Assembly: GCA_006384855.1 (NCBI GenBank)
Contig: VCJN01003329.1
Coordinates: 1-64,000, forward strand
From: Tetraselmis striata
Taxonomy: Eukaryota; Chlorophyta; Chlorodendrophyceae; Chlorodendrales; Chlorodendraceae
DNA: 64,000 bases
Reading direction: 5' to 3'
Positions 54,509-64,000 of this stretch are shown here, in pieces (position 1 is the stretch's first letter; each line of letters opens with the position of its first letter). The notes under the pieces are model-generated. The model did no database searches. It was not told the origin of the DNA and saw only the letters and a list, made by a program, of their open reading frames with translations. The position numbers were made by a program, and so were the translations under genes.

Positions 54509-57500
54509 CTGCAGGCCCGGACACATATAAGTTGGCGGTTCCTTTATCACTATACCAGTATCAGTAAGCCAAGCACACTGCGAGAGCCAGACAGTAAGGT
54601 CACAACCTTGAGCGATGTTCGCTATAATTGCACAAGTAACGTGATACGCATGTCTGTACTGCTCGTGCGGGGCCACCCACCTGCTGGATGTTGGCGGTGC
54701 CGGGCGGGCCAAAGTTGGCGCCGATGACGGTGACCGGTCCGCCCGAGGTGAGGCCGCCCACGGTGCTGTAGACCTTGGGGCCCTGGAAGCTGACGAGGCC
54801 GTCGCCGGTGGCGCCGGTGGTGACGCCCTTGATGGTGATGAGCAGGTCCTTGGCCTCGCCGATGGTGGACGGCTTGACGGTGAACACGATCTGCTGGTCC
54901 GCCACCGGGATGGACGGCAGCGCAAAGCTCAGGATCTGCACCTCGCCGCCCACGATGATCGACTCGATGTTGCCCGCCAATTCGCCGAAGTTCTGCCCCG
55001 TCACGGTGACCCGCCCGCCGAAAAACGACACGGGCGTCACGCTGGTGATGATGGGGCCCAGGTAGCTGTAGGTGTCCGTCACCGTCTGCCCCTCGATGTT
55101 GAGCGAGAGCGGCAGGTTGGAGATGGACCCCTGCCCCGTGTACTCGGGCGCAAAGCACTGGATCTCCAGGTGGCCCACCGTCACGTTGCAGCTGGTGGCG
55201 GCAAACACACCAACCTGCACCGTCACCGTCGGCGTCGTGCCAGTGTTCCACTCGATCGGCAGAAAGTCACCGAGGTCGAGATCCGCGAGCGTCGGGCCGA
55301 AGTTGGTGCCGGTGAGGGTGATGACGGAGCCGCCGAGGAAGCTGACCCGGTTGACCGAGGAGATGGTGGGCGGCTGGAAGCTGAACTTGCGCTCGCCGCA
55401 GCAGCCGTTGCCGGTGCTCAGCGGGTCGTTGGCCGCGCCGTACGTGTCCTGCCCCAAGATCTGGAAAAACACGTCGTACTCCTTGCCCGCGCCCGCGTAG
55501 TTCAGCAGGCACTGGATCTCGGTGTTGAACACGGTGACAACGGCGGGCTCGCACGGCAGGCCCAGGCGGCCGCCGATCTTCACGTCGCCCGCGGTGCCGC
55601 CGGCCAGGGCGCTGTACGAGTTGTAAAAGTACCCGACCTCGCCAAAGTTGGTGCCGGTGATGGTGAGCCAGTTGCCCTGGATGGTGGACAGGTTGATGGT
55701 GGCGTTGCCGGTGGCGACGACGGGGCCGGTGTTGTTCCAGCCAAACGGCCCCGTGGTGGGGGACGTGACCGAGACGACGGTGGGGCCGTCGTAATGCAGG
55801 AAGCCGATGCTCGTCTCCGAAACCACCTCTGCGATCGTCACGACGGGCTTCAGGTTGTAGCCCACCCCGGGAGGCACCTCGCACACGATCTCTGTGTGCG
55901 CCACCGTCACCTCCGGCGAGTAGCAGGCCACCTTGAAGTCTGAGGGGTCGCCGCGGAAGACGACGCCCGTGCCGTTGACGAGGTGGGCGGAGCCCACCGG
56001 CCCAAAGTTGTTGCCCGTGATGGTGACCGGGCCGCCGGCGGTGGTGACGGAGGTGACGGAGGTGATGGTGGGCGGGTCGCGCGTGATGGAGACGAAGTTG
56101 GTGCTCACGGTGCAGTCGCCCGTCAGCACGCCGTCGCAGGAGAAGTAGACCGAAAAGGTGGAGGTGCCGACGCCGTCGGGCGGGAAGAAGCTCATCGAGG
56201 TGGCGCCGCCCGCGACGGCGGGGTCCGGCCCGTCCACCGACCACTGCGAGTTGGCCAGCGTCAGCAGGTTGGGGTCGCTGTCCCACACGATGCCGGTGAT
56301 CTTGTTATTCGCCGCCGCGCCAAAGTAGGCGCCGGTCACGACGATCTTGTGTGTGGCGTCTGCGGCGTCGATCTGGGTGGGAAACGCGAAGCTGGAGCGG
56401 TCGGCGCCCTCGATGACGTAGCCGTCCTCGCCGTCGTAGAGGTAGGGCTCGTAAAAGTGGAGCAGACCCTCGCCGCCGGTGGTGTACTCCGACACGGTGG
56501 TGGCGCCGTCCGAGCCGGAAAACAGCGCGCGCACAGAGTAGTTGGCGCCCGACGCGGGCCCGATCTGGGCGGTGATCTGCGTGGCCGCCGAGGCAGCCAC
56601 GTGCTGCGCGTCCGTCTGCACGACCCAGTCCGCGGCCGTGCACTGCACGAGGTACGTGTACTTGCACGTCTCCACCTGCACCACCTTGCCGGTGCCGTCT
56701 GTGCCCGAACCGAAGTTCTCGCCGGTGATGGTGACCTTGTTGATGGCGAGGTCGCTGCCAAACATGGAGATCTGGCTCACCAGGTTGATCTTGGGCCCCT
56801 GCAGGAAGAGGCCGCCCAGGGAGGCAGACTGCCCCGCCACGGTGATGGTGATCGTGCGCGACAGCGAGGCCACGCAGGGCGTGGCGCACGTGAGGGTGCA
56901 CGCCTGCACGGTGTGTGACGACTCGGCCACGATCGGCACGCAGGTGCCGCCGTCCGTGCCGCTAACAGTGATCACGTTGGCGGCGGCGGTGTTGCCAAAG
57001 TTGGTGCCCGTGAACACCAGCTTGTCGGTGCTGCCCGCCACGGTGTTCCATGCGGGCGAGGTGGTGATGGCGGTGATGGTGGGCGGCGCGTAGTCAAACA
57101 GGTTGGCGATGCCCACATGCGTGTTGTCCTGCCCTCCGATGAGGATCTCCGCAGTGTAGCCGGTGCCGGTGCCGGGAAAATCGAAATCCGCCGTGATGGT
57201 GGTGTCGTCGATCACAGTGATGTTGCTGGCAGCGACCGTGTTGAGCTCCAGCGCGGTCACGTGCGAGGCGTCGCCCGAGACAGCGGGGCCAAAGTTCACG
57301 CCGGTGACGGTGACCTGTCCGCCCGTGGTGGGCGCGGCGGTGATGGCGGTGATGAAGGGCGCCTGGTACTTGAGGCAGATCTGGTTGCAGTCGGTGTACC
57401 CGCCATCCGCGGCCGCCGTGCAGCCGGCGCCGCATGTGGCCACGGTCTCCAGACACAGATCGCCGTTGCAGACAGACACGTGCAGGTAGTAGTCGATGCC

Positions 57501-60500
57501 GTACCCGGGCGGCATCTGGCACGTCAGGATGCCATGGTCGGCGTCCGCCACCTGGGTGGAGCTGGAGCAGGGCCAGAAGGAGGTGTCGCCCAGGCCGGAG
57601 GACCTGGCCTGCACCACCGTCGCGGCGCCCACGGGCCCAAAGCCCTTGCCGTAGACGGTGATGGTGGAGCCGGCGCCGGGGACGCCATCGGTGGCTCCTG
57701 TGCCATAGAGGTTATAGGGGCCCACACCGACAGAGGGCGGGTCGATCTCGGGCACCTTGTTGGTGTACGTGATGCCGTCGTCGTCGGCATTGCTTGACAT
57801 GCGGCCGGTGACGACGCTCACCTTGGCGTCGATGTGCACCCCGCCGCCCAGGACGCACTCCGCTTCCTGCACCGTGTCCGTCGCCGACTCCACGGTGACC
57901 ACCGGGTTGGCGCAGTCTGTGTAGGTCGTGCATGCCTGGTCCGCGCAAACCTTGATGCCGACGTCGGCGCGGTACAGCGTGCTGGTCAGCCAGTTGGTGC
58001 CTGCCAGACGGCCGAGGCCGTTACCCGTTATGGTGATGGTGCCGCCGGAGGTGTAGTGGCTCGGCGTAATGGCCGTCACTTCGGGCTCCCGGAACGCGAG
58101 GCGCCCCGCGCCCAGCAGGACGGAAAAGCCATTGAGGGTCAGGTCCACGGTCAAGGGGTTTGCCGCAGTGTTGGCCACAGGGTTGGACGCGCTGGCGTGC
58201 GTCTTGTCCACAGTGACGGACTGGGAGCCGACCGAGGCGGTGTACCCCGTCACGGGTGTGGAGTCCACAGAGTACGACGTCAGCCCCACTGTGACAAAGT
58301 ATGTGGCGTCCTTGTTCTGGCACGTGGTGTCTGCGTTCTTGAGGCCCCAGGAGACGGAGCTGCCGCCGTACTCCCCAAACTGGTAGCCAAACGAGTGGAT
58401 GGGGCTCTGGCTAAACTCGGGCGGCGTGTAGTCGTACGTGAAGGCATTGGAGGTCTTGACCACGAGGTTCGCGTCCTTAATGCGGATGGTCATTGTGGCG
58501 CCGGTCAGGGACACCGAGCAGCTGGGGCTCGCGGAGCAGTCCACGCCAGCAACCTTCTCTGCCGGAGGGACGAAGGTGCACCCCTGCACGTCGTTGGCGT
58601 AGGCTCGGGGTGAGCACACGGCGGCGGCGGCCCCAGGCCCGCCGCTGCAGCTCGCGGTGGACGGGTAGTTGGCGGCGCCGTCATTGTCCAGCGTGAGGGT
58701 GTGGCCACCAAGCGAAAAGTCGATCGCGAACGGCGTGTTTGCGGGCCCAAAGTTGCGCCCCTCGATGTAGACCTGCTCTCCGAACGGGCCGAGGCCAGCG
58801 GCGCCCGCGTTGATCCCCGTGATGACTGGGCCCTCGTACGCAAACCTGTTGGTGCCGTCCGTTGACGTCAGGCCATCCACGGTGGCGTGGATGTTCCAGG
58901 TCAGCCCCTCCCAGTTGCTGGTGGGGTTGGCGGCATTGGCTGTGGCGGCGACCATGGTGCATTTGAGCTGGGTGTGGCTGACCGCCACAGCATTGGTGCA
59001 GGCCTGCTGCGTTGCGCCCGAGCCGTACGTCAGGTAGGCGGTTGCAGGCGTCCCGGGCGATCCAAAGTTATCGCCGTCCAGGACGACCTGGTACGAGTCG
59101 CCGTTGCCCAGGAAGCTCCCGTAGGAGACGGTCGGGAACGAGGGCGGCGCATAGCTGAAGAGCCCGTTGCCGGTGGTGCCGGTGCCCTGCCCCTTGACGT
59201 AGAGCTCCGCGTCGTGGCCGGCGCCCGTCCCCGTCACCGACTTGCATTTTATCTGGGTGTGCGCGGTGATCACGGTGGGCGGTTCATTGAGGGAGCCGCA
59301 CGCCGCGCCGTTCACCGTGACGTTGCCGTCCGTGGCCGACACCAGGTTGGTGCTGCCCAGCGGGCCGAAGTTGGTGCCGGTGATGGTGATGTAGTCGCCC
59401 TCCGTCCGGCCGGGCGAGATGGACGTGATGGTGGGGGGCTCGTAGTCGAAGATTTTCACGGTGGGGGACACCTGGCTGCTGACCACCACGTCGACGGCCA
59501 GGTTGGTGCCCACGCCGGGGCCCACGATGCAGGTCATCTCCACGTAGGCCTGCGTCACGACAATGTCCGTGCAGGGGCTCGTTCCAATGGAGATCCTGCA
59601 GACAAGCCACATGCGGGGGAGTTTGTCAGTGGCTTGCGGACATTGCGGGTCAGGAAAACGGGGCAAGGGGGGGTGGGGGAGCATGGAAGCCGGCAGGGCA
59701 CTCACAGCGACACCACCATGGGCTGGACAGGCCCAAAGTTGCTGCCGGTGATGGTGACAAGGCCGCCCGCAGATGGCGCAGTAGTGATGCTCGACACGGT
59801 GGGCCGCTGCATGTTGTCTGTTGTGTACACCACGTAGTCCGCCGCGAGGCTCCAGTCCAGGCCGTCGTTCACCTGAAACGTGACGATGCGCTGCACCATG
59901 TCCGACGCACCGGACACCTTGAGCTGCACCGTGCGCAGAGCCTCCACGTACACGCTGATGGGCTGGACGCCCTCCATGGTCAGGATGCAACCTGATGCGG
60001 TGATCTCCAGGTCATCCTGCGAGCGACACAGGCGCAGCCCGTCAATGCCCTCTCCTCGCCATTTGGAGGCTACCGTCTCAGCTGGCGATGTTGTCATCGG
60101 TCAAGGATGCCGCCATGCATTCCGGCGACCCACCTGTCCCTGCCAAGGCCCCCCCACCCCACCCCTCTCCCCTCTCTAAGCCCATGCAGATTCAGAGATG
60201 CTCCCAGTAACAAGCAAGCAAACACCCGCCAGACGCAGAGGCACAGAAAGGGTTGGCCAGGGACGCACCGCCGGCACAGACAGCAGCAGCGAGTCCACGT
60301 TCTCGTCGCAGTTGGTGCTGATGGTGACGGAGGCGGCGGAGAGGGTGGTGCTGTCGCGGTCGGTGATGTTAAGCATGGGCTGCAGCGTCATGAGGGAGCC
60401 GTCAAACGCGACGCCCGTCGTGTCCAGCGCGATCTCCGGCAGGTCGTTCACCTCCTCCACCGTCACCGTCAGCGCGGCCGTGTCGAAGGCGCTGCCGTCT

Positions 60501-62151
60501 GTGATGCGGAAGGTGATTATGCGGTTTGGCTGCGTTGTCTCCGCCGTGTTCTGATAGATGACCGTGCGGAGCGCGGTCTGTGGGGGGTTGGGAACGAGCG
60601 CATACATAAGCACATAATAATCTCATTGGGCATCCACACATTACATATATACATATATATATACACATACATACATACATACATAAATTTATATAATATA
60701 TATGTATATATATGTATATATATATATATATACATACATATATACATACACATACATACATACATACATAAATATATATAATATATATGTATATATATAT
60801 ATATATGTGTGTATGTATATGTATATGTATATGCATGTATCTACATATATAGTATACACACACACACACACATGAGCGTTGTGGATGGAATATTGGGCGG
60901 CAGCTAAGCAAGCAGGCCAGCAAGCGAGGCGCTCACCTCATAGACCAATGGCGGGGCAGCGCCGTCGAGCGTGAGCACGCCGGTGCCATTGTTCCATGTG
61001 GCAGTGAGCTGAGTGTTCCAATCCGCACTGTCCGGGATGCTGAGCAGGTCGATGCCGGCGACGTAGTTGGAGGTGATGGCGACGGTGCAGTTGAGCAGGC
61101 TGGCTGTGTCGACGTCAGAGACTGCGAGCGAGCTGTCGATCGCGATGCCCGCGGTCTGGCTCTCCTGAAAGGCCAGCACCGTCTTGCTCAGCGTGAGCAC
61201 CGGCTCCTGGTTCACCGCGCCCACGATGAACACGATGCTGCTGCCGCCGCTGGTGGTGGACTGGTCGGTGGCCCTGAAGGTGATGGTGCGGTTGCCGGGG
61301 GTGAGGTTGGCATCCGAATTGGAGAACTTCACGGTGCGCAGCACAGCCTGATACTCCACCTTGCTCGCCAGCCCCGACACCGTGAGAAGCCCGGTGGCGG
61401 CGTCCCATGTGGAGGCCAGGGAGGAGGACACGCCCGCGCCCAGCATCAGCAGGTCCTTGCCGCTCTCGTAGCCGCTCCCAATCTGTACGCTAACCGAGTT
61501 GAGCTCGTCCGTGTCGGGGTCCGTCAGCGCCAGAGCGCCGTCCACCAGCACCTCCCCGTCCCCCTCCGTATACACCTTCGCGGCCGCGGACAGCGTGATG
61601 GTGGGCGTGTCATCCACTGTCACCAGGTGCACGCTCTTCACGCTATCCGCGCTTACTATCTGCGCCCCCGACTCATCGTACACCTGAAACACCACCTGCC
61701 GGTCCGTGATCTCCGGCGTGGAGCTGGGGTTGTAGAAGGTGAGCTGCCGCAGGATGTTCTGGTACACGTCCGGCGTGGACAGCCCCGTGAGCGTGATGGT
61801 CTTCGTGTCGGGGTCGTAGCCCGCCGAGCCCAGGCCGCCGCCCAGCTCTGGAAACTCCAGCACATCATTGGTGGGCACGTCGGGCGTGGTTACGATGATT
61901 ACCACCTTGGACAGCTGGTCTGCCGCGTCGGTGGCGATGGTGATTGCGGGGTCGATTATAACCGGGTCGGCGCGCTCGACGTAATCCGTGTCGCCCGCCG
62001 AGGTGGCGTACGAGATGGCCCCGGCGGCGCGCGCCACGCAGTTCGCCACCAGTAGCGCCACCAGAGGTAGCACCCAACCCCCCGCGCCCGCGCCCGGGCC
62101 CGCCCCGCGCTGGCGAGCAGCGGCGCCCGCCGCCGGCGCCCTCGCGCCCAT
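49430..62151 (-). CDS. Giant IPT/TIG-repeat, cadherin-like transmembrane protein (about 3,960 aa, five exons)
   Basis: Exons (minus strand): 62151-60937, 60577-60269, 60076-59706, 59595-54681, 54508-49430. Introns are GT-AG with donors GTGAGC, GTGCGT, GTGAGT and GTGGGT. Phases match, and each join restores a repeat (for example VYE|TALRTV, VSL|ISIGT, NIQQ|VSIAD). The ATG lies in CCGCTATGGGC. Domain order: signal peptide ([15 protein letters not shown]); four cadherin-like repeats of about 110-130 aa with an ALRTV..N..R.ITF.ATD pattern (exons 1-3); about 29 IPT/TIG repeats recognised by VTITG.NFGP motifs; two short [14 protein letters not shown]...DGSC motifs; a domain of about 100 aa; a transmembrane helix ([20 protein letters not shown]); and a Gly-rich tail of about 75 aa. 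Stop is TAG. TIG and cadherin-like repeats bind other proteins or glycans outside the cell, so a surface adhesin or receptor is inferred. The exon 3 acceptor is the least certain: CAG at 60082 looks stronger but breaks the frame. Confidence 0.85.
54681..59595 (-). CDS. Exon 4 of the giant TIG protein: about 14 TIG repeats
   Basis: This 4,915-bp exon starts after CTGCAG and ends NIQQ before GTGGGT. It contains about fourteen TIG units, each with a T.(T/S)S(V/I)...GG.(V/I)T(V/I)TG.NFGP core and a later C...V/I...T.I.C.(V/A)P motif that probably forms the paired-cysteine sandwich. Some units are enlarged by inserts, for example around 58400-58650. Confidence 0.85.
59706..60076 (-). CDS. Exon 3 of the giant TIG protein: last cadherin-like repeat and first TIG
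   Basis: It completes repeat 4 ([31 protein letters not shown]) and starts the TIG array with [18 protein letters not shown]. It ends in phase 2 at GTGAGT. The acceptor GAG|ACG at 60077 is the only nearby choice that keeps phase 0, but it is a weak site. Confidence 0.65.
60269..60577 (-). CDS. Exon 2 of the giant TIG protein
   Basis: It encodes 103 codons, phase 0 at both ends, starting after CCCCCCACAG. It completes cadherin-like repeat 3 ([13 protein letters not shown]) and begins repeat 4 ([20 protein letters not shown]). The donor is GTGCGT. Confidence 0.8.
60640..60873. repeat. AT-rich (TATA/CATA)n microsatellites in intron 1
   Basis: Blocks of ATACATAC, TATATG and a final (CA)n fill most of the 359-bp first intron (60936-60578). 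Two similar ATATATGTATATAT stretches are repeated about 100 bp apart, suggesting a local duplication. Confidence 0.9.
60937..62151 (-). CDS. Exon 1 of the giant TIG protein: signal peptide and first cadherin-like repeats
   Basis: It encodes 405 codons exactly and ends in phase 0 at VYE before GTGAGC. Repeat 1 starts after the signal peptide ([20 protein letters not shown]). Repeats 2 and 3 begin at [20 protein letters not shown] and [20 protein letters not shown]. The closest pattern known to the author is the repeated ENG..V.ID...TV.D.D...L...TV.I domain of bacterial and algal giant adhesins. Confidence 0.85.
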
Positions 62152-62965
62152 AGCGGCCCCGCCCCGCGCTGCCTACCTCCGAGCTGCCGCTGCGCCCAGC
62201 CGCCTTGCGCCTGCGGAGCGTTAGCCCGGGTCAAAGCGTCAGCCGTTCTCCGCCGGCTCGCGGCGCTGCCTGTAGCAGGGACCGGTCGGGCCGCGTATTC
62301 GTATAACGGCCGGGATATGAACATGTAGTTAAGCGCTGTGTTTATCCCCCCGGCGCCTGCTCTGCAGGGCCTCCGCAGCCCAGCGTACAGCACCGCCCCA
62401 GGGGTGGGGCTGAGAACCCAAGCCACGGGCACCAGGGGCGAAGGTGTGGGTCGCCGGCCAGCACACGCACCTCCAAGCTGTGCTGTTGCAGCCGCGCCGC
62501 CTCCGCGCGGTTCCCCGCTGAACCACCAGCGGCGAGAGGTAATAGAGCCAAACTGATGCCGGAATATACGCACTGTACTGTTCCTTCTGCCGGCGCACGG
62601 CTATTTCCAGCGCCGAACCGCCCGGGGTGTCAGCACCTCGGCGCTGCTTTGAGAGTGTAGCGGGGGGCTGGGCCTGCCCCGTGGCTACTGGGCGCAGCAG
62701 AATGAGAGGTGTGTGTCTAGCGTCGCGCAACCGCGCCTCAACTGTCCTCGCGGAGAGATGGCAGACTGCGCCACTGCGGTGCTGACATGCCGCGACTGGG
62801 AAGAGCAGGACCAGCAGCCACGCCATGGCCCGAGTAGGACAGGTAGTGAGTAAGTACTTTTGCCTGTGCTTTTCCGTAGTACTTTGCCCGTGTTAGTCGT
62901 ACTTTGTCCGTAGTAGAACTTCGCCTTCGCCCGACTTCTATTCCTATTCCTTTATATTTATGTTA
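62152..62965. promoter_or_regulatory. Upstream region of the giant gene
   Basis: About 800 bp between the ATG of the giant gene and a LINE fragment. The first 80 bp upstream of the ATG are extremely GC-rich (CCCCGCCCC-type on the plus strand). No TATA box close to the start was seen on the minus strand. Open frames here are short and overlap on both strands, and none is convincing. Confidence 0.4.
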
Positions 62966-63377
62966 TGTTATGAGCTAGCTGCAAAAGGCGATCAGGAAAC
63001 CACCCGAATAGGCAATAGAAAAGGTCCACTACAGCAGTTGCGAGGTGGAAGCAGCACCAGAAGAGGGTGCGGATTGAGCACGGGCAAACGCATCAGACTT
63101 TGCCGTCTGCACTCCGGCAGAGAGAATGCCGCCCAAGCAAGGTACCATGCACGCAAGCTAAGACTCGCTGCAACAACCCCCGCCGCGTGCGCGACAGATG
63201 ATGGCGGAACTCAGCGGGCTGGCTGGCAACAAAGTTTCGAAAAGCTTATTGGACGGACTGACCACGAACGAAGCATGAAGTCGTGGCGGAAGGACCGCCA
63301 GGGAAGTTGCGCACAACAGGTAACACCGCGAAGATGTAGACCACCGTTAAAGCGGATTTTCCTAGGCGGCCGCGGTC
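62966..63377 (-). mobile_element. LINE 3' fragment (about 410 bp)
   Basis: Aligns with the 3' end of the LINE at 26232-28913 (shared words include AGAGAATGCCGCCCA and GGAAGGACCGCCAGGGAAGT on the plus strand) and keeps the AGCTCATAACATAA tail. It is severely 5'-truncated at about 63377 and more diverged than the 26-kb copy. A target duplication was not identified. Confidence 0.75.
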
Positions 63378-63824
63378 TATGACTTTTCGCCCGTGCAACC
63401 AAACCCATCACAGGTGACGGCAAGACTATGATGAAGGGAGGGGAGGGTTTACCTCTACTCCGCCCCCCCCCCCCCCGGACCGCCCATCACCTGCCTACCG
63501 CCCGTAGTACTTTGCTGCCTTTGCCCGACTCCACCCCGTGTCCCGCCCGTGTAAGCAAACCCGAACCCAAACCCAAACAGGTAGGGCAGACCTTTCGTGG
63601 TCAGTGCCGGGTGTTTTGATGGCCGTACTTTAGACGGTGATTCAACAGTGTTGGAAATTCCGCCGCTGTAATTAGTTTTCCCGCCCCCGGCGGGACATAA
63701 CTGGCAACTGTAGTACGAACCTTTCAAGGTATCTACGAAGGCCGTTTATTTTAGGCAGCGATCCAGTATAAACACGGAAAGCCTTGGGTAGACGACGCTC
63801 CGTTATGGTCTAGAAAGAAATGGC
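63378..63824. other. No recognisable gene
   Basis: Includes a 14-bp poly-C tract at 63463-63476 and an ACCCGAACCCAAACCCAAAC stretch near 63560. The latter has only about three units, too few and too irregular to be telomeric. Confidence 0.5.
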
Positions 63825-64000
63825 CGTTAATTGGTCTTGCAGAATGCCTCGGCAATTTGCTTGATGATGACTACAACCGAGGGTCGCCTACCCGGAGCTT
63901 TCCGTATTGACTGGATCGCTGCCCAAACGGCCGTCGTAAAGACGTTGCAAGGGGTTCACAATAGCCAGTCATGCCCCGAGGGCGAAAACAAAAAAAACCA
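63825..64000 (-). repeat. Dispersed repeat shared with 31290-31465, cut by the window end
   Basis: This copy keeps a longer open minus-strand frame (TTAVWAAIQSIRKAPGRRPS, then VVVIIKQIAEAFCKT and a stop near 63833), so it may be the 3' coding end of an unrecognised element extending beyond 64000. Confidence 0.5.

Noticed and set aside
49382-54727. Long plus-strand ORFs (up to 841 codons) opposite the giant gene
   Set aside because: They are the antisense shadow of GC-rich codons. Their translations are Arg/Ala/Val/His-rich without domains, while the minus strand has clear repeats and splice sites.
60576-60923. ORFs rich in Ile, Tyr and Cys at 60.4-60.9 kb
   Set aside because: They translate the TATA/CATA microsatellites of intron 1.
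54622-62573. Other-frame minus-strand ORFs within the giant gene rich in Arg, Gly and His
   Set aside because: They follow the same exons in the wrong frame and contain no recognisable repeats.
63540-63600. Telomere-like CCCAAAC repeats
   Set aside because: There are only about three irregular units and unrelated sequence continues beyond them.

Overview
This looks like nuclear DNA of a GC-rich unicellular eukaryote, most likely a green (chlorophyte-type) alga. The support is indirect: spliced genes with GT-AG introns, very strong G/C preference at third codon positions, TNP2-type and hAT DNA transposons, a copia element with a half-tRNA type primer site, and a PAT/Kangaroo-type DIRS element. 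The species cannot be named from this. There is no bacterial operon structure, no rRNA and no CRISPR array.

The window has two contrasting parts. From 1 to about 49.4 kb it is a transposon graveyard with few convincing host genes. It holds: a decayed TNP2-like transposase (0.15-2.95 kb); unrecognised coding remnants (3.7-8.2 kb); a 25-bp minisatellite (8.4-8.9 kb); three overlapping copies of a terminal-inverted-repeat element (9.5-11.8 kb); a 32-bp array (12.8 kb); a hAT transposase remnant with introns and an N-terminal chromodomain, one intron filled by a 64-bp minisatellite (13.4-15.8 kb); a young Ty1/copia element with 491-bp LTRs and an AGGAG target duplication (16155-22740); a second 32-bp array (23.0 kb); a 3-kb gap; a 5'-truncated LINE with a perfect 15-bp target duplication (26232-28913); a SINE and a tiny LINE tag inserted one after the other into the same target (30.0-30.3 kb); a 1,012-bp non-autonomous hAT element with an 8-bp duplication (32137-33148); a perfect 54-bp palindrome (33618-33671); a small copia-derived LTR element (35632-37267); weak host-like ORFs (37.7-39.7 kb); a DIRS-type element with split direct repeats (41545-44593); and a tRNA-headed SINE (44.9 kb).

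From 49430 to 62151, on the minus strand, lies one giant host gene of five exons. It encodes a predicted secreted/type I membrane protein of about 3,960 residues: signal peptide, four cadherin-like repeats, about 29 IPT/TIG repeats, two short cysteine motifs, a membrane-proximal domain, one transmembrane helix and a short cytoplasmic tail. The exon joins are phase-consistent and restore the repeat pattern across each junction. It is the only gene here that looks clearly intact and functional, probably as a surface adhesin or receptor. After it come a LINE 3' fragment and a dispersed repeat that runs off the end of the window.

A recurring oddity is the large number of long homopolymer G or C tracts (about 17 of 13-27 bp). 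They lie among the transposons and are absent from the giant gene's exons.
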